Positions 39,890 through 52,269 of a stretch of 64,000 bases of DNA are shown in pieces. The notes beneath the pieces were generated by a model, which did not search any database, had not been told where the DNA came from, and was given only the letters and a program-made list of their open reading frames with translations. Both the position numbers and the translations under genes were made by a program. How positions within the stretch are numbered: the stretch's first letter is position 1; the number at the start of each line of letters is the position of its first letter. This stretch comes from Paramacrobiotus metropolitanus (taxonomy: Eukaryota > Tardigrada > Eutardigrada > Parachela > Macrobiotidae). Location: the NCBI RefSeq assembly GCF_019649055.1, contig NW_026570232.1:930001-994000 (forward strand). The letters are read 5' to 3'.

Positions 39890-42813
39890 TTACAATTCCG
39901 TTACTGGCTTATACTGTGTACTCTTTCCGAATGGGAACACACGCTCCCACTCCCGCTTCAAGCCGACAAAAATGGATTCCTTTCGGTGTAAGAAATAAAG
40001 TCGGCTTCCTGTCATTGCGGAACTGCACATCCACACACCAAACAGTAGCCACGCTCCAAACTGCAAAAATGCCGGCTCAAGACAACTATAGCACAACGTT
40101 GAATCTGTCAGTTGAATCAACGACAAATTTAACTGCACAGCCACTCACTCCTATCTGTACAACATCATTTCTTAAAAAACATTAATGTGATAAACGTATC
40201 ATTTTTCAAACAAAATGTACAGAAATAAGTTTTAATTCGCCAAGAGAGATTTACATAAATTCAGGGATACGGTTTCAGGGTGATGTACTGTATCCGCTCG
40301 CACATCTTGAACCACAGAGTTTGTGTACGGGAAAAACACACATTCAATATACACACTCTAACCGGGCAAAATGCACGACTACGAAATATTGCTCATTTGG
40401 TTTCAAGATAAACGGTTCTTCTTGTGAATTTGTCCAATGAACCAAGACTATTCATTTAAATGGCAGTTCACTCTGGAAAAAAAGGTTCCACAGCTGAAAG
40501 CTCGAATTGTTCTGTGGTTCATCGCCATCAAGAATGTTGACGCTGAACGTACCCATCCCCCTCCAGGGGTACCCCAAAAACCACAACAAATCAGTTTGTA
40601 ACTCGTGCATACGGCAAAGCTGTATGTTAATGGCTGCTATCGAGCATAAACATGATTAAAATTGTTAGAGCTCTAATTTTTTTTTAATATTCAAGAAGTT
40701 CTCCAGACCAGATGTTGCAAAGACATCCGAAATTTATCAAATCGCGAATCGCGCGTTTGGCCCGGTTAGAGTGTGTATATTGAATGTGTGTTTTTCCCGT
40801 ACACAAACTCTGTGGTTCAAGATGTGCGAGCGGATACAGTATTCAAATCGAAGTGCTTTTTTGAGAATTGAGATTATCTATTAAGTATTTGCTTTAATTA
40901 CCGTGCCTGAACCAAAAACTAAATAAATCGTCAATTGTGACTAGTAATTTCTGACACTAATAGTACTGTACTTCAGCTAAGCACCAACAACTGAAATATA
41001 GATATGTTGCGAAGTATGACCTGAAATAATGGCATAATCGCTTGACTACGATATCACCCCAACCACATGAATAATATTAAAGGAATAATGTAAGTGCTCC
41101 AATGCTACCCTGCAGTGAAGCGGAAAACGCAATTTCTCCTGCTGCTGTTACTTAGTTATTATAGTCGCATATAAACTTACACGCTGCATTAAACCGGTAG
41201 TCTTACCTTAGCGATAGAGAGATCAATATAAAATGAAGACCCGTTGTCAATGACACCGGGAATGGTGAAACCATAGCTTATCACGCGACATCTGCAACGG
41301 TACGCATACATTAGACAGCTTTTGTCTACACAGTACACATTACGTGAATATGTAGAAATGGGTAAGAATAGGACTTTACTCGAGCATCATCAGCATCACA
41401 GTCACAACTTACTTGTCCTGAAACTTCGAGGCATTCTCCAGACTTGAGCACCAGGCTACGAAGCCGGAAGTCAGCGATGCTGCACCGGCCAGGCTGAGGA
41501 TGGTAAACAGCATGCTGACGAGCGTGTTAGCAATTGTTGACAAGAGTGTACTGCAACCAATATGTAGTCTGAGTCAGTAGAAGTATATCTATATAAAAGT
41601 ACAAACCAAGGTGGTAATGCGTTAACGTTAGATGTAGACAAGCCCTGATGATACATCAAGTACGATTACAAATCTAGAAACTTCATAAAAAGCGTTTGAT
41701 TCCATAAGTAAATGGTCGTTACCAAAAGAATGAACGCGCCATATAAAACTGCACTTCACGTACATGCAGTGATAATCTTATAATGCTCATTAAACGTAAC
41801 TAAAAAAATTGCAGTAATTTTTCTGATATGCAATGTGAAAGCACACCCTGAACAGTGTAAAAGATCACGGATGCGTTTCTTGGTAAGGGAAACAAGCAAA
41901 ACCAGCAGCCTCCCAGTTCTCACCTTTCCACGCCCTGGTACAGCCGAACCGACAAGGCAACAACACTCATGACGGAAACGGACAGTGCCATAATGCCCAA
42001 AACGATTGCGAAATCGCAGGCCGAGCCGTTCGACCAGCTGACGCTGGTTGGATACGGAGTTTTGGAGCTGTTGGAGAACGCCTCGGAATACAGCGCACAA
42101 TGCCCGTTGAATGCATTGAAATGCATCCAGACGGGAACAATCAGGAGAAAGGACAAAATAGCCACCAGTAAACTGGCAACAATCTGCGCAGCAAGATTAT
42201 TACTAGTAGTATAGAAATTAAAACGCAAAGCAGCTAATACTTTGATTAGGCATTATACGAAAAAATGCGACAGCGGCCCGCGGGTAAAGAATCAAAGATT
42301 TAATGAGCGAATTACGATTTACGATTTACAATTCCAATCATCATAACTACTCGTACAGATCTGTACTGGTATATTGCGATAACACTGTGTAACAACCTAT
42401 TATCTGCAATTTCGCGGCTGAGAACCGAAACGTATCTAGTTCTATTTTTTTTAAAATTTTGTAAATAAAAATAGAGTTAGAATGCAGCAGTCATTTGTGA
42501 TATCACTGACACAATAAAAAGCTTTGGTCAAATACTGTGCAGCGAAAATGCAGTCACGACTCACGACGGCAATTTTCTAAATAGGTATTTGTACAGAATT
42601 TTTATAGAAGTACGCAACTTTATTCCGTTCGCTGTCAATTCCAAAAGATAAATGACGTCGAATAGTAAAAACAACAGTTAAAGATGCAATCGGGTTTTTA
42701 AAGTTGTTTTATAATAGCAGATAATGCGCTACTTGACTTTTCCTGGTTAGTAATGGAAGAGTTTGCTTGTTACTTACCTGAGCCAAGAGGAATGCCGTCG
42801 CCGAGGCCTGCAT
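39890..42813 (-). CDS. TMEM179: TMEM179-family four-helix membrane protein
   Basis: Five minus-strand exons join in phase: 42813-42778, 42183-41924, 41550-41413, 41291-41207 and 40060-39890. The product is 229 residues, close to the vertebrate protein (about 233). The start MQASATAFLLAQ, a first helix ending IVPVW, then FNGHCALYSEAF and the segment SGFVAWCSSL before the second luminal loop all match the family layout. The fourth helix begins FGAWLLFGVWMC and is followed by a basic cytoplasmic tail. TMEM179 is a poorly studied membrane protein with no established biochemical role. Intron 4 (40061-41206) carries a MITE. An in-frame run of codons continues upstream of exon 2, but the acceptor ctgcgcag at 42184 gives the better protein. 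Confidence 0.85.
40286..40841. mobile_element. Tc1/mariner-type MITE with 80-bp perfect terminal inverted repeats
   Basis: The arms at 40288-40367 and 40760-40839 are exact reverse complements over 80 bp, and similarity continues inward with mismatches. The ends read CTGTATCCGC...GCGGATACAG and are flanked by TA on both sides (40286-40287 and 40840-40841), the expected TA target duplication. The element is 552 bp and has no long reading frame, so it is non-autonomous. It lies in intron 4 of the TMEM179-like gene. Identical arms suggest recent insertion or gene conversion. Confidence 0.92.
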
Positions 42814-45752
42814 GGCGCAGGCTGTTAAGAGCAAACAGAAATCAATAAGTCAACGAAATCTCAGGAACTGGGATCCACAATCGGAAAGGGATCAAGGCGA
42901 GCAAATAACTGGCGGTGCCAAAACCGGGTCGTGTTCCTGTGGATGCTCCGCTGCTTGTTTGTACAGAACAGTACTTACAGAGCGCAGGATATCCTTCGGA
43001 TGTTTTATTGATTTTCCTATCAGCAATTCATTAAACCTGCACGCACAGACAACTGGCTGCCGTTCCCCGGTAAGCGTCGCTTTGTAAGTTATAAAGAATC
43101 TAATCCGTAACTTACCATTAGGAGAGTACTGTAAACAAACATGCGCTGCGTTCTGCGAAGTGACGCCAGTGTATGTGGTATTATTATGGCGACGCTAACG
43201 AACAACCAGATGCAAATTTGCCCAAATAAACATTAAACATTAAACAGTGAGTACGTAAGTGAGTGTCGGTGTGCATGAACGTTCCAATGAAGGTTCGGTA
43301 GTCGGCGAGTCGCATCGCAGATAAAATAATTTTATAGACACAAAGGGCTAATTATTAAGAATTTATTATGTATGTACTACTTTAATACAACAATATACTC
43401 AATCATTATATTTACTATTTAAATGGCTCAGTACAGTCAGTAGTGACTACGAAGTACAGTACCGTACGTATAGTACGAGGTACGTTTGTTTCTTTTCAGG
43501 GAGACTGAGTCATCAAAGCGATTTGAAAAAATAAATCGGTTTCTGAATGAATCATATTTTCAAAAAAGTTGAACCGATTTCTCCATCATCGTGCTTCATA
43601 TGCACTTCACAAGTCCATTGTACAGATTTGTTGTAGACAGACTGTTATTACGAGTACAGGAAATACTTTTTACTGTTTTGTCAAATGAATAATAATATCT
43701 ATATGGAGAATAACAATAATGAAGAATAATGAAGTCACATTCATGTTGGTTGCAGTTGCATGAAGATGCATCATGCAAGCCAACAAAAATTAACCGTGTT
43801 GCGATGACTCTCAAACTGTCGCATATCACCGATGCTTATCATCGCAAGTGCTATAAAAATGGCAAGCGGTCGGAATCAGACCCGTTCTTGTGTGATAACC
43901 GTTCGCTGCTTAGCTCTGCATCCCTGCCCGATTCGCCTTTTTGAACCGATAGGTCCTGATCACCTGGTCACCTCTCTACTTCCTATCAAAAGACACAGGA
44001 GAGGGCAGAGTTGGTCAGACTGGTCAAAATGCATATGGTCTAAGTTGCCACATGAATGGGACAGTCTACTTTCCTTTCTTTTACTACGTTTTCTGTATGT
44101 GATGGTGCTGTTATATGTGATTTCGTTTCGCAAGGATCTGGTAAAAAGAAGGCCAGAGATGCTTTCTCATATCACGCGGCAGCGGTTGCGATGTAACGGT
44201 CGTTCTGTGATATGTAACTTTTAAAGATCGCCGCAACACAGTTATTATGCCGGACAGGGTGAACGGTGGACACTGACCACTCCGTTTACAAACTTTAATT
44301 ATTCACAAGCTTTCACTCGGTCCACAACCTTCTTCACTACTCTGTACCTTTCATTCCGTGTGCTACCTTTAGCGCGCACAACCTTATGTCCATTCACTCC
44401 GTTCACACCCTTTTCGCCGCGCTTTTCCGCTTTTCACGTTCTACCATGAACACATTGAACAGCAGCATGGAAGGAAGAGAACTTCGCGATCAATTTTCCC
44501 GCACCATAGTTTCGCAAAGTGACGCAAAGTGCAAATGGATTACATAAGGTAGTGGCCACCCAAAGGTTAATGATGATTGTGAAATTAAAGGCTGCAAAAC
44601 GAGTGGTCAGTGGTCACCATTAATGAAAGCGACCTACCTATGTGGAGTTTGGGCGGTTTTGCTCAACAAAATGAAGAATTAAATTTTGGTAAGATTGTGA
44701 TTACGACGCAGATATCCGTGAGGAATTTGTAGGCTAAACATACATACGCGGTTCCAATTGAAACGAAACCCCAGTTGGTTCGGAATGCCGGGTTAATCCT
44801 TATTTAATTCATGTTAACTGTTAACCCACACTGCAACTTCAACACCTGCCCCTTCAGAAAAAAACAAGGAAAGCGAGTAATTGATTTATTCCTTGACACT
44901 GACAAGCAGAATCTCTTGAAGCGAAAGGGGAAACAGAACATTATACCGTATGTATTTCCCTATTACTGTGGACAATGTGCACATACATTAGTTATGTGAC
45001 ATAAAATTCACATTTTCAAAAGCATTCAGCAAAAATAAAGGTGCTAGGGCACACCTCGGAAATAAAGTGATACAATACTTTGAAACATACTTTGAAACGA
45101 ACTTAGCAATACTTTCAAAGTGCTGTAATACATTGAAAGTACTGGTGTATCAAAGTGACCTTCCCGAACATCCCCGGCTAAATCGTAAAATATCTCGCTT
45201 ATTTGGAAGCTTTTCACTTGTGAAGTTTTCATTTTAATTCGTAGGCTTGTTTCTGCATTTCTAAGTAATCGTAAGTACTGTACTTGGACTCGTAGTAGAA
45301 GACAAACGGAATGGATAAAACCGAGCGCTTTCGCGAAACATGAAGCCTGCAGGGGTTGCCCATTCCACAACACGTCTCGAGTCTGGACCACCAGTCCGGC
45401 CGGCAGTGAGTTGCAGAAGCATGACATCATGCGTCGATGGCAGATTTCTCACCTCACTTTTGAACTTTTCGTTGTAAGTTTGTAAGTTAAAATAATTCAT
45501 GTTATATTATTGTTGCTGCAGAATTCAGACTTCGTTTCCTTTCTCGAATGTCCATGATAATATTCACATATGCGACACGTATGTACAAGTAATTGTTATT
45601 TACTAGTGTGAGCAGTATCCCGTAAACAGAGTTGGCCATTGGGAATGCGTACGTAAATTTCTCTGCGGCGCTGCCCGTGATCCTTCTCTTCCCCATCGTT
45701 AATCTCTGGGGCACTTGCATATTCTTTACTGGAATACGATCGAGCTGGAAAG
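42814..45752. other. Divergent intergenic region between TMEM179-like (-) and NXF1 (+)
   Basis: Should hold both promoters. Open frames such as 43832-44224 (+) and 45044-45430 (-) show no domain, signal or splice support. Short CGTACG/GTAC-rich runs occur near 43440-43490. No RNA gene recognised. Confidence 0.45.
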
Positions 45753-48700
45753 ATGGAGGGGTATTACGATCGCGATGCACCTCACGAACGTCATTCAGGT
45801 GCTCTGCGAACGGGGGTGCGAGTGCACCGTAAACACGGTACGAACACGCTCTTTTTTGTTTTGCATTGTTTCTACTAGATGTATTCTGGAATAAAATCCT
45901 GAGTTATTTACAATGCGATAGGCGCTGCTCCGTACGCCCGCGTGGTACACACGGACAGAGAAGGAGATGCGCAGATGGGCGAAGGATCCGCCAGCAGCGC
46001 TACCAGTCAAAGGTACGTCCGCATTAAGCCAGTTTGTGGTAGCATCTGCGACTGCAGATGAAAAACGATATTTCCATCCTGTTGCAGAGTGGCCGCGTTT
46101 CATCCCCGTGGTGGCCAACAGGCGCATCGGAGCCGCAGTCTCTCGGTCGCGCTTCCCGCTGAAAGGAGTAAGTAGAGCTTTCCACAGCTCTGCTTGATGG
46201 TCTTCTCACACTTTGTATTGTTGCACTTGACAGACGTCTTTTCCCGGTTGGGTCCGAGAAATCTCCGAATATCTCGCGAATCCTTCGGCACGCGCAATCG
46301 CGGGCGCGCCCGAGTGGTGTTTACATCGCGACCGCCGCTGACGGCTTGGTTTAAAGTTCGGGTATGCCGAAAATCGTAATCTTTTCGATTTGCTGGTATT
46401 TCTGTGGTTTTGCGTTTTTATAATATACGTCTTAGCATAAGCTGTTTTCGCAGCTGGTTGGTGCGGCCACCGTGGACAGAACATGGGTCATGAATGCCAT
46501 TGGAGAACGACTTTCCGCGGAAAACATTACGTTCCAGCCGATTCAAGTGCGTGAACAAAGCAGATCTGTTTTTTACTGGACGATTTCTATTAAATGGAAC
46601 GTTTGCATTTAGGTTGCCGTCGATGGAAATTCCTTAACATTCTATGTCAAGGACCAAGCTGCTGCAAATAGACTGAGGATGCTGAATAAAGCGATTCAGT
46701 TCTCTCATGGGCCAAAGGTACCGTTCAGTGCGTTATTGGTTTTGGCTTTTCATTCCGATATTTAATAGTATCATGTCTTTATGCAGCTAAAATTAACATT
46801 GTCTGTTTATACAATTAAATTCTTTTATGAAACTAATGTGATTCTTGGTCGTCTGGGACAGATGCCTATTGCCGTAAATCCTTCTCAAGCTCCCGTTGTA
46901 CATTTGGATGAATCCGTAAAGGCCGCGATAAAGACCGCTATGGGCAAACGTTATGACGCAGCAACCCACTCTCTGACTTTGAGCTTGTTTAACGAAGCTC
47001 CTGGTGAGTGAGGGAACCGTTTTTGTTGGCTGCACAACTGCTAAATTCGGCATTTACTAAATTGTATAATGCCTTAATGGCCGAGCCGACCTATTGGTGA
47101 AATCGGTAATTCAGTTTTATTTATAGCATTGTGGTTGTGGAGTAGCAGTTGATATTTAAATAGATAAAATTCATAATTAATCATTATTCTGTTACTTTAG
47201 AATTTAAAACTGCCAGCCTGAATATTCAGCTGTCCAGAGCCAGTCATATGAAAGCGGTTTTGGAACTGATTGAAGCCAATATCAAAGAGCTGCAGTCTCT
47301 GGACCTCAGTAAAAATCGTCTATCGCAGTTGATGGACTTTTCTCGTTTGGCTGACAAAGTGCAATTGCGCCAGCTAAACCTCAGCGATAATGCGATTCGG
47401 CATATACGCGATGTGGAGTTGTTACGCTCTTTTATCCACCTTGTGGATCTGGATTTAAGTCGGAATCCCATTCGGGATGCGTACCGTGATACGCCTGCAT
47501 ACATTGAGGATATACGGAAGAAGCTACCGAATCTGCTGCGGTTAGACGGTGTAGATCTGCCCAAAAAGATAGGATTTGATGCACCGGCGCGTATCCAACT
47601 CCCAGTACCCACTCCGTTCTATACGCCATTTGATGCACAGGCCAACCAGCGACTTGAATCTTTCTTGCTACGGTACTATGAGTATTTCGATGGCAGACGG
47701 TCAGAATTGTTGGGTGCTTATTCGGAAGATGCGCAGTTCTCCCTCTTCATCCCGAAATTATATGACAAGTACGTTCAGTAAAATAAGTACTGCTACTGAT
47801 ATTAATTTTCATATGCTTGATTCTGTAACAGATTGTACGTTATGTAGGAGCTCGGGTTTCTATTCCCACAGCCGAAATCTGAACAATGTCACCGAAAGTG
47901 TCGTTCAAAACGCGAAATTGTTGCTTGGAAGGACGTCCATTGTTGATTTCTTTGGTAAATTACCTGCCACTGCTCATGCCCCGAAATCGTTTACAGTGGA
48001 TGTGTTTTTCAACGAGGTTTGTTGAATCTCTTTAATTAGTTGGTCATATTCGGGCTGACTAGTAAATGCATTGGAATTCTGTCATTATTAATTAGGGAAA
48101 GCTAGTGCACAGGCCGATTCGCTTGCACAGGTTTACAGTAACTGAAAATGATTAAATGCCAAACATTGAAAATTGAAATTTTAAACATTTAAATTAGTAC
48201 CAGGCCAATCCCTTTGCAATCCATTAAAACACGCATTTGACTTTAAATTGGTTGATACTTGAACTCTCAAAAATGTCGGAAGGTGGTTTGCTGAGAGGTT
48301 CTGTTAAACTACGCGGTGTACACCAATGGCCCAACTGCCCCAAGACTGTACTTTGTTAAGAAGCATCATTATGGAAGAATTTGTTGTCACTGCAGAATGC
48401 CTTGTTGGGACTCATGGTAACAGGTGTTTTTCGAGAAGGTGAGATTCTCACTCGAATTGATATCTACAGTGCGCTCAAAGTTTGTGTTTATCCTTTTAGA
48501 TCAACACAAGCGCCAGCAATTCCGTTCATTTTCACGAAATTTCGTCATTGTGATATCAGAGGAAGGGTGAGTCCACAAAGAAATACCGAATGTTTTGGCC
48601 AGAATTAATTTCTGTCAATAATTCATTACCTTTTCATCAGGTGGCGGATAATATCCGATACCTTGACCGTCACCGCGCCTTCCGTGGAGCAAGTCAATCA

Positions 48701-49026
48701 GTTCAGGCAGAACACGGCGCCGGAGAATCCTTCCAACAGTGTTGCTACACCTGCACCTACTGTATCCACTGCCAGCGCTCTTGATGAACCGATGAAATTG
48801 GCCATGATAGTTAATTTTGCCAATGAGAGTGGAATGAATGAGCAGTATAGTCGATTGTAAGTTTTCCGGCAGTCTAAGTCCTGAAAATGATGGAACTGTG
48901 GAATACTGCGTGTTTTGTTGTTGTAGAGCGCTGGAGGACAACTACTGGGATTATGCGAAAGCTGGTGCTGCTTTTTTGCAACTGAAAAGTGAAAATAAAC
49001 TTCCCCCGGAAGCCTTCGTAAAATAG
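45753..49026 (+). CDS. NXF1: Nuclear RNA export factor 1 (NXF1/TAP)
   Basis: Thirteen exons join in phase: 45753-45837, 45922-46012, 46088-46167, 46234-46361, 46454-46546, 46613-46717, 46862-47003, 47201-47768, 47848-48016, 48396-48438, 48500-48566, 48641-48856 and 48927-49026. They give 628 residues, near the human length (619). Order of domains: basic Arg/His-rich N-terminus, RNP-type RNA-binding domain (AWFKVR...FYVKDQAAANRL), leucine-rich repeats (LQSLDLSKNRLSQL, LRQLNLSDNAIRHI, LVDLDLSRNPI), NTF2-like domain (RLESFLLRYYEYFDGRR ... RSFSRNFVIVISEEGWRI) and a C-terminal UBA-like TAP-C domain ending LKSENKLPPEAFVK. With NXT1/p15 it carries mRNPs through nuclear pores. A decayed copy of the 3' end lies at 60199-60770. 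Confidence 0.95.
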
Positions 49027-49822
49027 CAGCACTGTGTTTCAGTTTTGTTATGGTTCTGTTTGGAGACTACACAAGCTGTTGCTTCGGCTTAGCCTTTCTT
49101 CGATGTTGATGATAGCCTGAATTTTATTTCGTTGAACTGTCAGTTACTGAGTGACAGTGGTTTTGTTGTGACGGACCTCGGGGAAAAATACGTTAAAATA
49201 CACAGTAGTGTCAGTACGAGACACGATAGTAAACAGCTGTAAGTATGTACAAGTACTTCAGCTTCTGGAAACAAATCTAGAAAAAGCGTTTGTGCACTAA
49301 CTTTAATGTAGTAATCGCTGAACCATTGCAGACATCGGAATAAAAAAATCCCCAACGACTTGAAAATATTGCAGAACCGGTCAAATCTTGACGTTCACTT
49401 CACAAGTACTATACTTTGACGCAACGCACTGGGAGTAAAATCATCCAATAAAATGTAGAAATGTAAACGACTTCAGTGCTTTTGATTTGGGACTTTGGAA
49501 TGGGCTCGTCGAGCATAAACACAGGATAGTAGAAGGTTTTCGATAGCCCACAACAAGAAAGACGCTGAATATACGTAGTAACAGTGATTTTATTTATTCT
49601 TTGACGAACAAACCTAAGTTACCTAACAGTAATAATTTATAAAACGACATCGCTATCCATTCCTCTCATATGAAAAGCCAGTTATAAAAAAAATTTGAAT
49701 TAATTTCTTGATGGTGCATTAACTTCATTTCATAGTAACGCACACTTTCAAACTGGTCAGTGAAAATAATAAGCTCATTTCCGTACTAACAGTAAAAAGA
49801 GATCAAAAACCAACTCAAAACA
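49027..49822. other. Convergent spacer between NXF1 (+) and CSN4 (-)
   Basis: Contains both 3' UTRs. AATAAA-type signals occur near 49342 and 49447 for the plus strand, and reverse-complement TTTATT near 49590 for the minus strand. No exon recognised. Confidence 0.5.
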
Positions 49823-51465
49823 TCACTTCTGATCGGCCGAGACACTTGCGTACCATTCCGGATGGCGCGCCGCAATCATTTCCGTGGCCTTGTTGACCTG
49901 CATGCAGATGGCCTCCAGCTTCTTATCCCATCCGTTCAGGGGATGCTCTTGCTCGAACGTCACCGCCCCTTTAGTGTGATCAATCTTGACGTGCAGTCGT
50001 CCCTCCGACACCATGTTGACCATGATCTTCTCCAGCTTGGCCACCGGGATATCCAGCAGACGCGACAATCCCTGGAACGTCGCCACACGAAAGTACTTGC
50101 GAGTGGACAAAATGTTGTGCTCCAGGAAGGTCTGTTCCAGCAGCAGGGAGCCATCGGGAGTCAGGGCGTCGCGTTGGTGCGGCTGCAGATTGGCGGCGAA
50201 TTGGTCAATTTCCTGGCGCTTAATGGTCTTACCGTCAAAGACTTTGCAGAGAAAGGCGTAGGTGGGCAGCTCCAGACTGCGCTCGTCCTTAATCAGCACG
50301 GCCATGACGCGAGAGCGCTGCGAGGAGACCGGCGCCAGGAGGATGCAGTTGACGGCGTTGGATAAGGCCATTTTACGCTCGCTTTCCGCCACGGTCGGCC
50401 GACGAGACAAATCATAATAACGCTGAAAAACGAAGTAACTATTTTAAAACTGTTATAAAAAATATCTTCACATTTACCATTGCTAATATTATAAACACGA
50501 TTGACCATTATGATTATCTGGCGTCGATGCGCGTACAGCAAAATATACTATTTACAAAACTTCACCAGGCAGCAAGACCCCGTAGAACTTTCTGCTGATT
50601 TTAATTTATAAACAAAAAGGAAGGCTTTATACCAACCTACTGCATATCCGTTGGAGCACATTTACGCAGTTTTTTTTTATTTTAACCCTGAAACTTTTTC
50701 GAATATAATCTATTCTATTTTCTTTCACTTCTATTTTCGAATCTTTTCCAGCGCAGCTGAACAGCCTTGAAAACTGAAAACAGACCGAGGCCTAAAAACA
50801 GCCAGAAGGAGCAAACAGCCCTGCAACGTGCGCCTTACCTGAGATGCTTCAATGTACTTGCGCTTAAAGTCTTGGATACGGGCAAAAGCCGCCGAGTGCG
50901 AAATGCGGATCTCTTCGGAAGCGGCGCTATCAATCAGCAGGCCCAAACGGTGGATGTAGTTCTCCGCTTCCGTGAACTCCTCAGCCTCCAGGAACAGGCG
51001 CCCAATTTGTAAATACAATTCCATCTTGTTCTCCTTGGTATACTGTTTCTGTCCGCTCTCCAGCGGGATCTGTGACAGCACACGGGCCGCCTGCAGCCAG
51101 TTCTGTTCGCGCTCCAACTCGGCGGCCAAGCGCAGTCGCAGCGGATACATCTGCTCCTCGAAAGAGATGGAGCGCGACTGCATTTTGTCCAAGGCATAAC
51201 TGATGACCATCTTTTGCATCTCCGCGTCGAGATCATTCACTCCCGTTACAAATTCGTTCAGGTACTGCCGTGCCGAGACGATGTTGAAGGATTCGCGCAG
51301 AATCACGTCCAGGAAGGATTTCAGGCATTCACCTTTAACATCGCTGCTCGGCAGCTGGCGGACTACATCCATCAATGTACGGCCCTGTTCGCCGGACTCA
51401 CGAAACGTTCCCTGGCCGCTTCCTATCTGGTTCAGAATTTCCTTGAAAACCTGCACTTGCTCCAT
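49823..51465 (-). CDS. COPS4: COP9 signalosome subunit 4
   Basis: Two minus-strand exons, 51465-50839 and 50422-49823, are joined across a 416 bp GT-AG intron and give 408 residues, the usual CSN4 length. The N-terminal helical repeats include LDVILRE and LRLAAELEREQNW. The conserved middle includes MELYLQIGRLFLEAEEFTEA, IQDFKRKYIEASQ|RYYDLS and APVSSQRSRVMAVLIKDER. The C-terminal PCI domain has DQFAANLQPHQRD, LEHNILSTRKYFR, LSRLLDIPVAKLEKIM and WDKKLEAICMQVNKATEMI. CSN4 is a PCI scaffold subunit of the complex that removes NEDD8 from cullins. The short 5' flank is shared with the reading frame at 51605. Confidence 0.96.
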
Positions 51466-51604
51466 GACGGCTCAGGAGACAAATGTCATAAATCGAATAA
51501 GAAGCAAACACAATTTTCAGTGCCGATTTTATAATCTACGTCAAACCGCGAATCATAGGCTAATCTTTTACACCAGAAACTAAACTAATAATTATTAATA
51601 AAAG

Positions 51605-51928
51605 GTGCAAAGATTGCAGGAACTCAGAAATGAAGTCAACAAACTTTCGGAACTTTCAGTTGCATGGTTTTTCAGAGTCGGTTCGGTTGGCTTTGACGGA
51701 AAAGTGAACAGATGTGAGTATCTAGTGAACAACACTGTCACGGCTCGGTCTCCCAATGGAGCGGCAGTCACAAAGCAAATGGCCAGGAATGCGGTGTGTA
51801 TTGCACGCGGACCAGCAGATTCGGTCTGGCTGTATGTGGAAAGTATGCGGTACCGCGGACTGATCGACCAGCCAGACTGGTCTGATGCTCACTATGCTGC
51901 GATTTTTGGCACTTGTCAATGGGAATAA
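51605..51928 (+). CDS. Hypothetical protein or terminal exon upstream of WDR20
   Basis: An open frame of 107 codons has protein-like composition (for example GLIDQPDWSDAHYAAIFGTC) and ends at TAA, overlapped by an AATAAA (51925). Its first codon is GTG and it has no early in-frame ATG. An acceptor-like attgcag near 51619 suggests it may be a last exon whose start lies toward the CSN4 promoter. No domain recognised. It lies between CSN4 (opposite strand) and WDR20. Confidence 0.35.
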   Translation: MQRLQELRNEVNKLSELSVAWFFRVGSVGFDGKVNRCEYLVNNTVTARSPNGAAVTKQMARNAVCIARGPADSVWLYVESMRYRGLIDQPDWSDAHYAAIFGTCQWE

Positions 51929-52269
51929 AATGCCAAATCCAAGCATCAATGAATGAGTTTACAAAAAATCATTAAAATGGGACGGTCTCTGTTGATTTAC
52001 ACCGTCGTACGTTTCCGAATCCAGGATTCTTGTTTTTGTTGAAATTTTGGACATCTTTTTGGACATTTCGCCATGTCGTTTTGATTATTGGCAATTCTGT
52101 GTATTTGTTTTGAACGGAAACCCTATGCAGGCTGCAGCCCAGAGCTTCGCTTCGACTGTGTTGTTGATTTCGCTGCATTTCTGATGGATGCCATATCTGC
52201 TGGGATTTTTGGGTTATTGTTGATGGAACATCAGTGAATGTGGCGCGAAAGTGGATCAGAGAAGTGAAC

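Noticed and set aside
42184-42228. Extending TMEM179 exon 2 upstream to a TTG start
   Set aside because: The acceptor at 42184 joined to exon 1 at 42813-42778 reproduces the family N-terminus, and the extension has no ATG.
43832-44224. 130-codon plus-strand open frame upstream of NXF1
   Set aside because: No recognisable domain and no splice context. Composition looks like chance.
49862-50365. 167-codon plus-strand frame opposite CSN4
   Set aside because: Antisense of a strongly conserved CSN4 exon.
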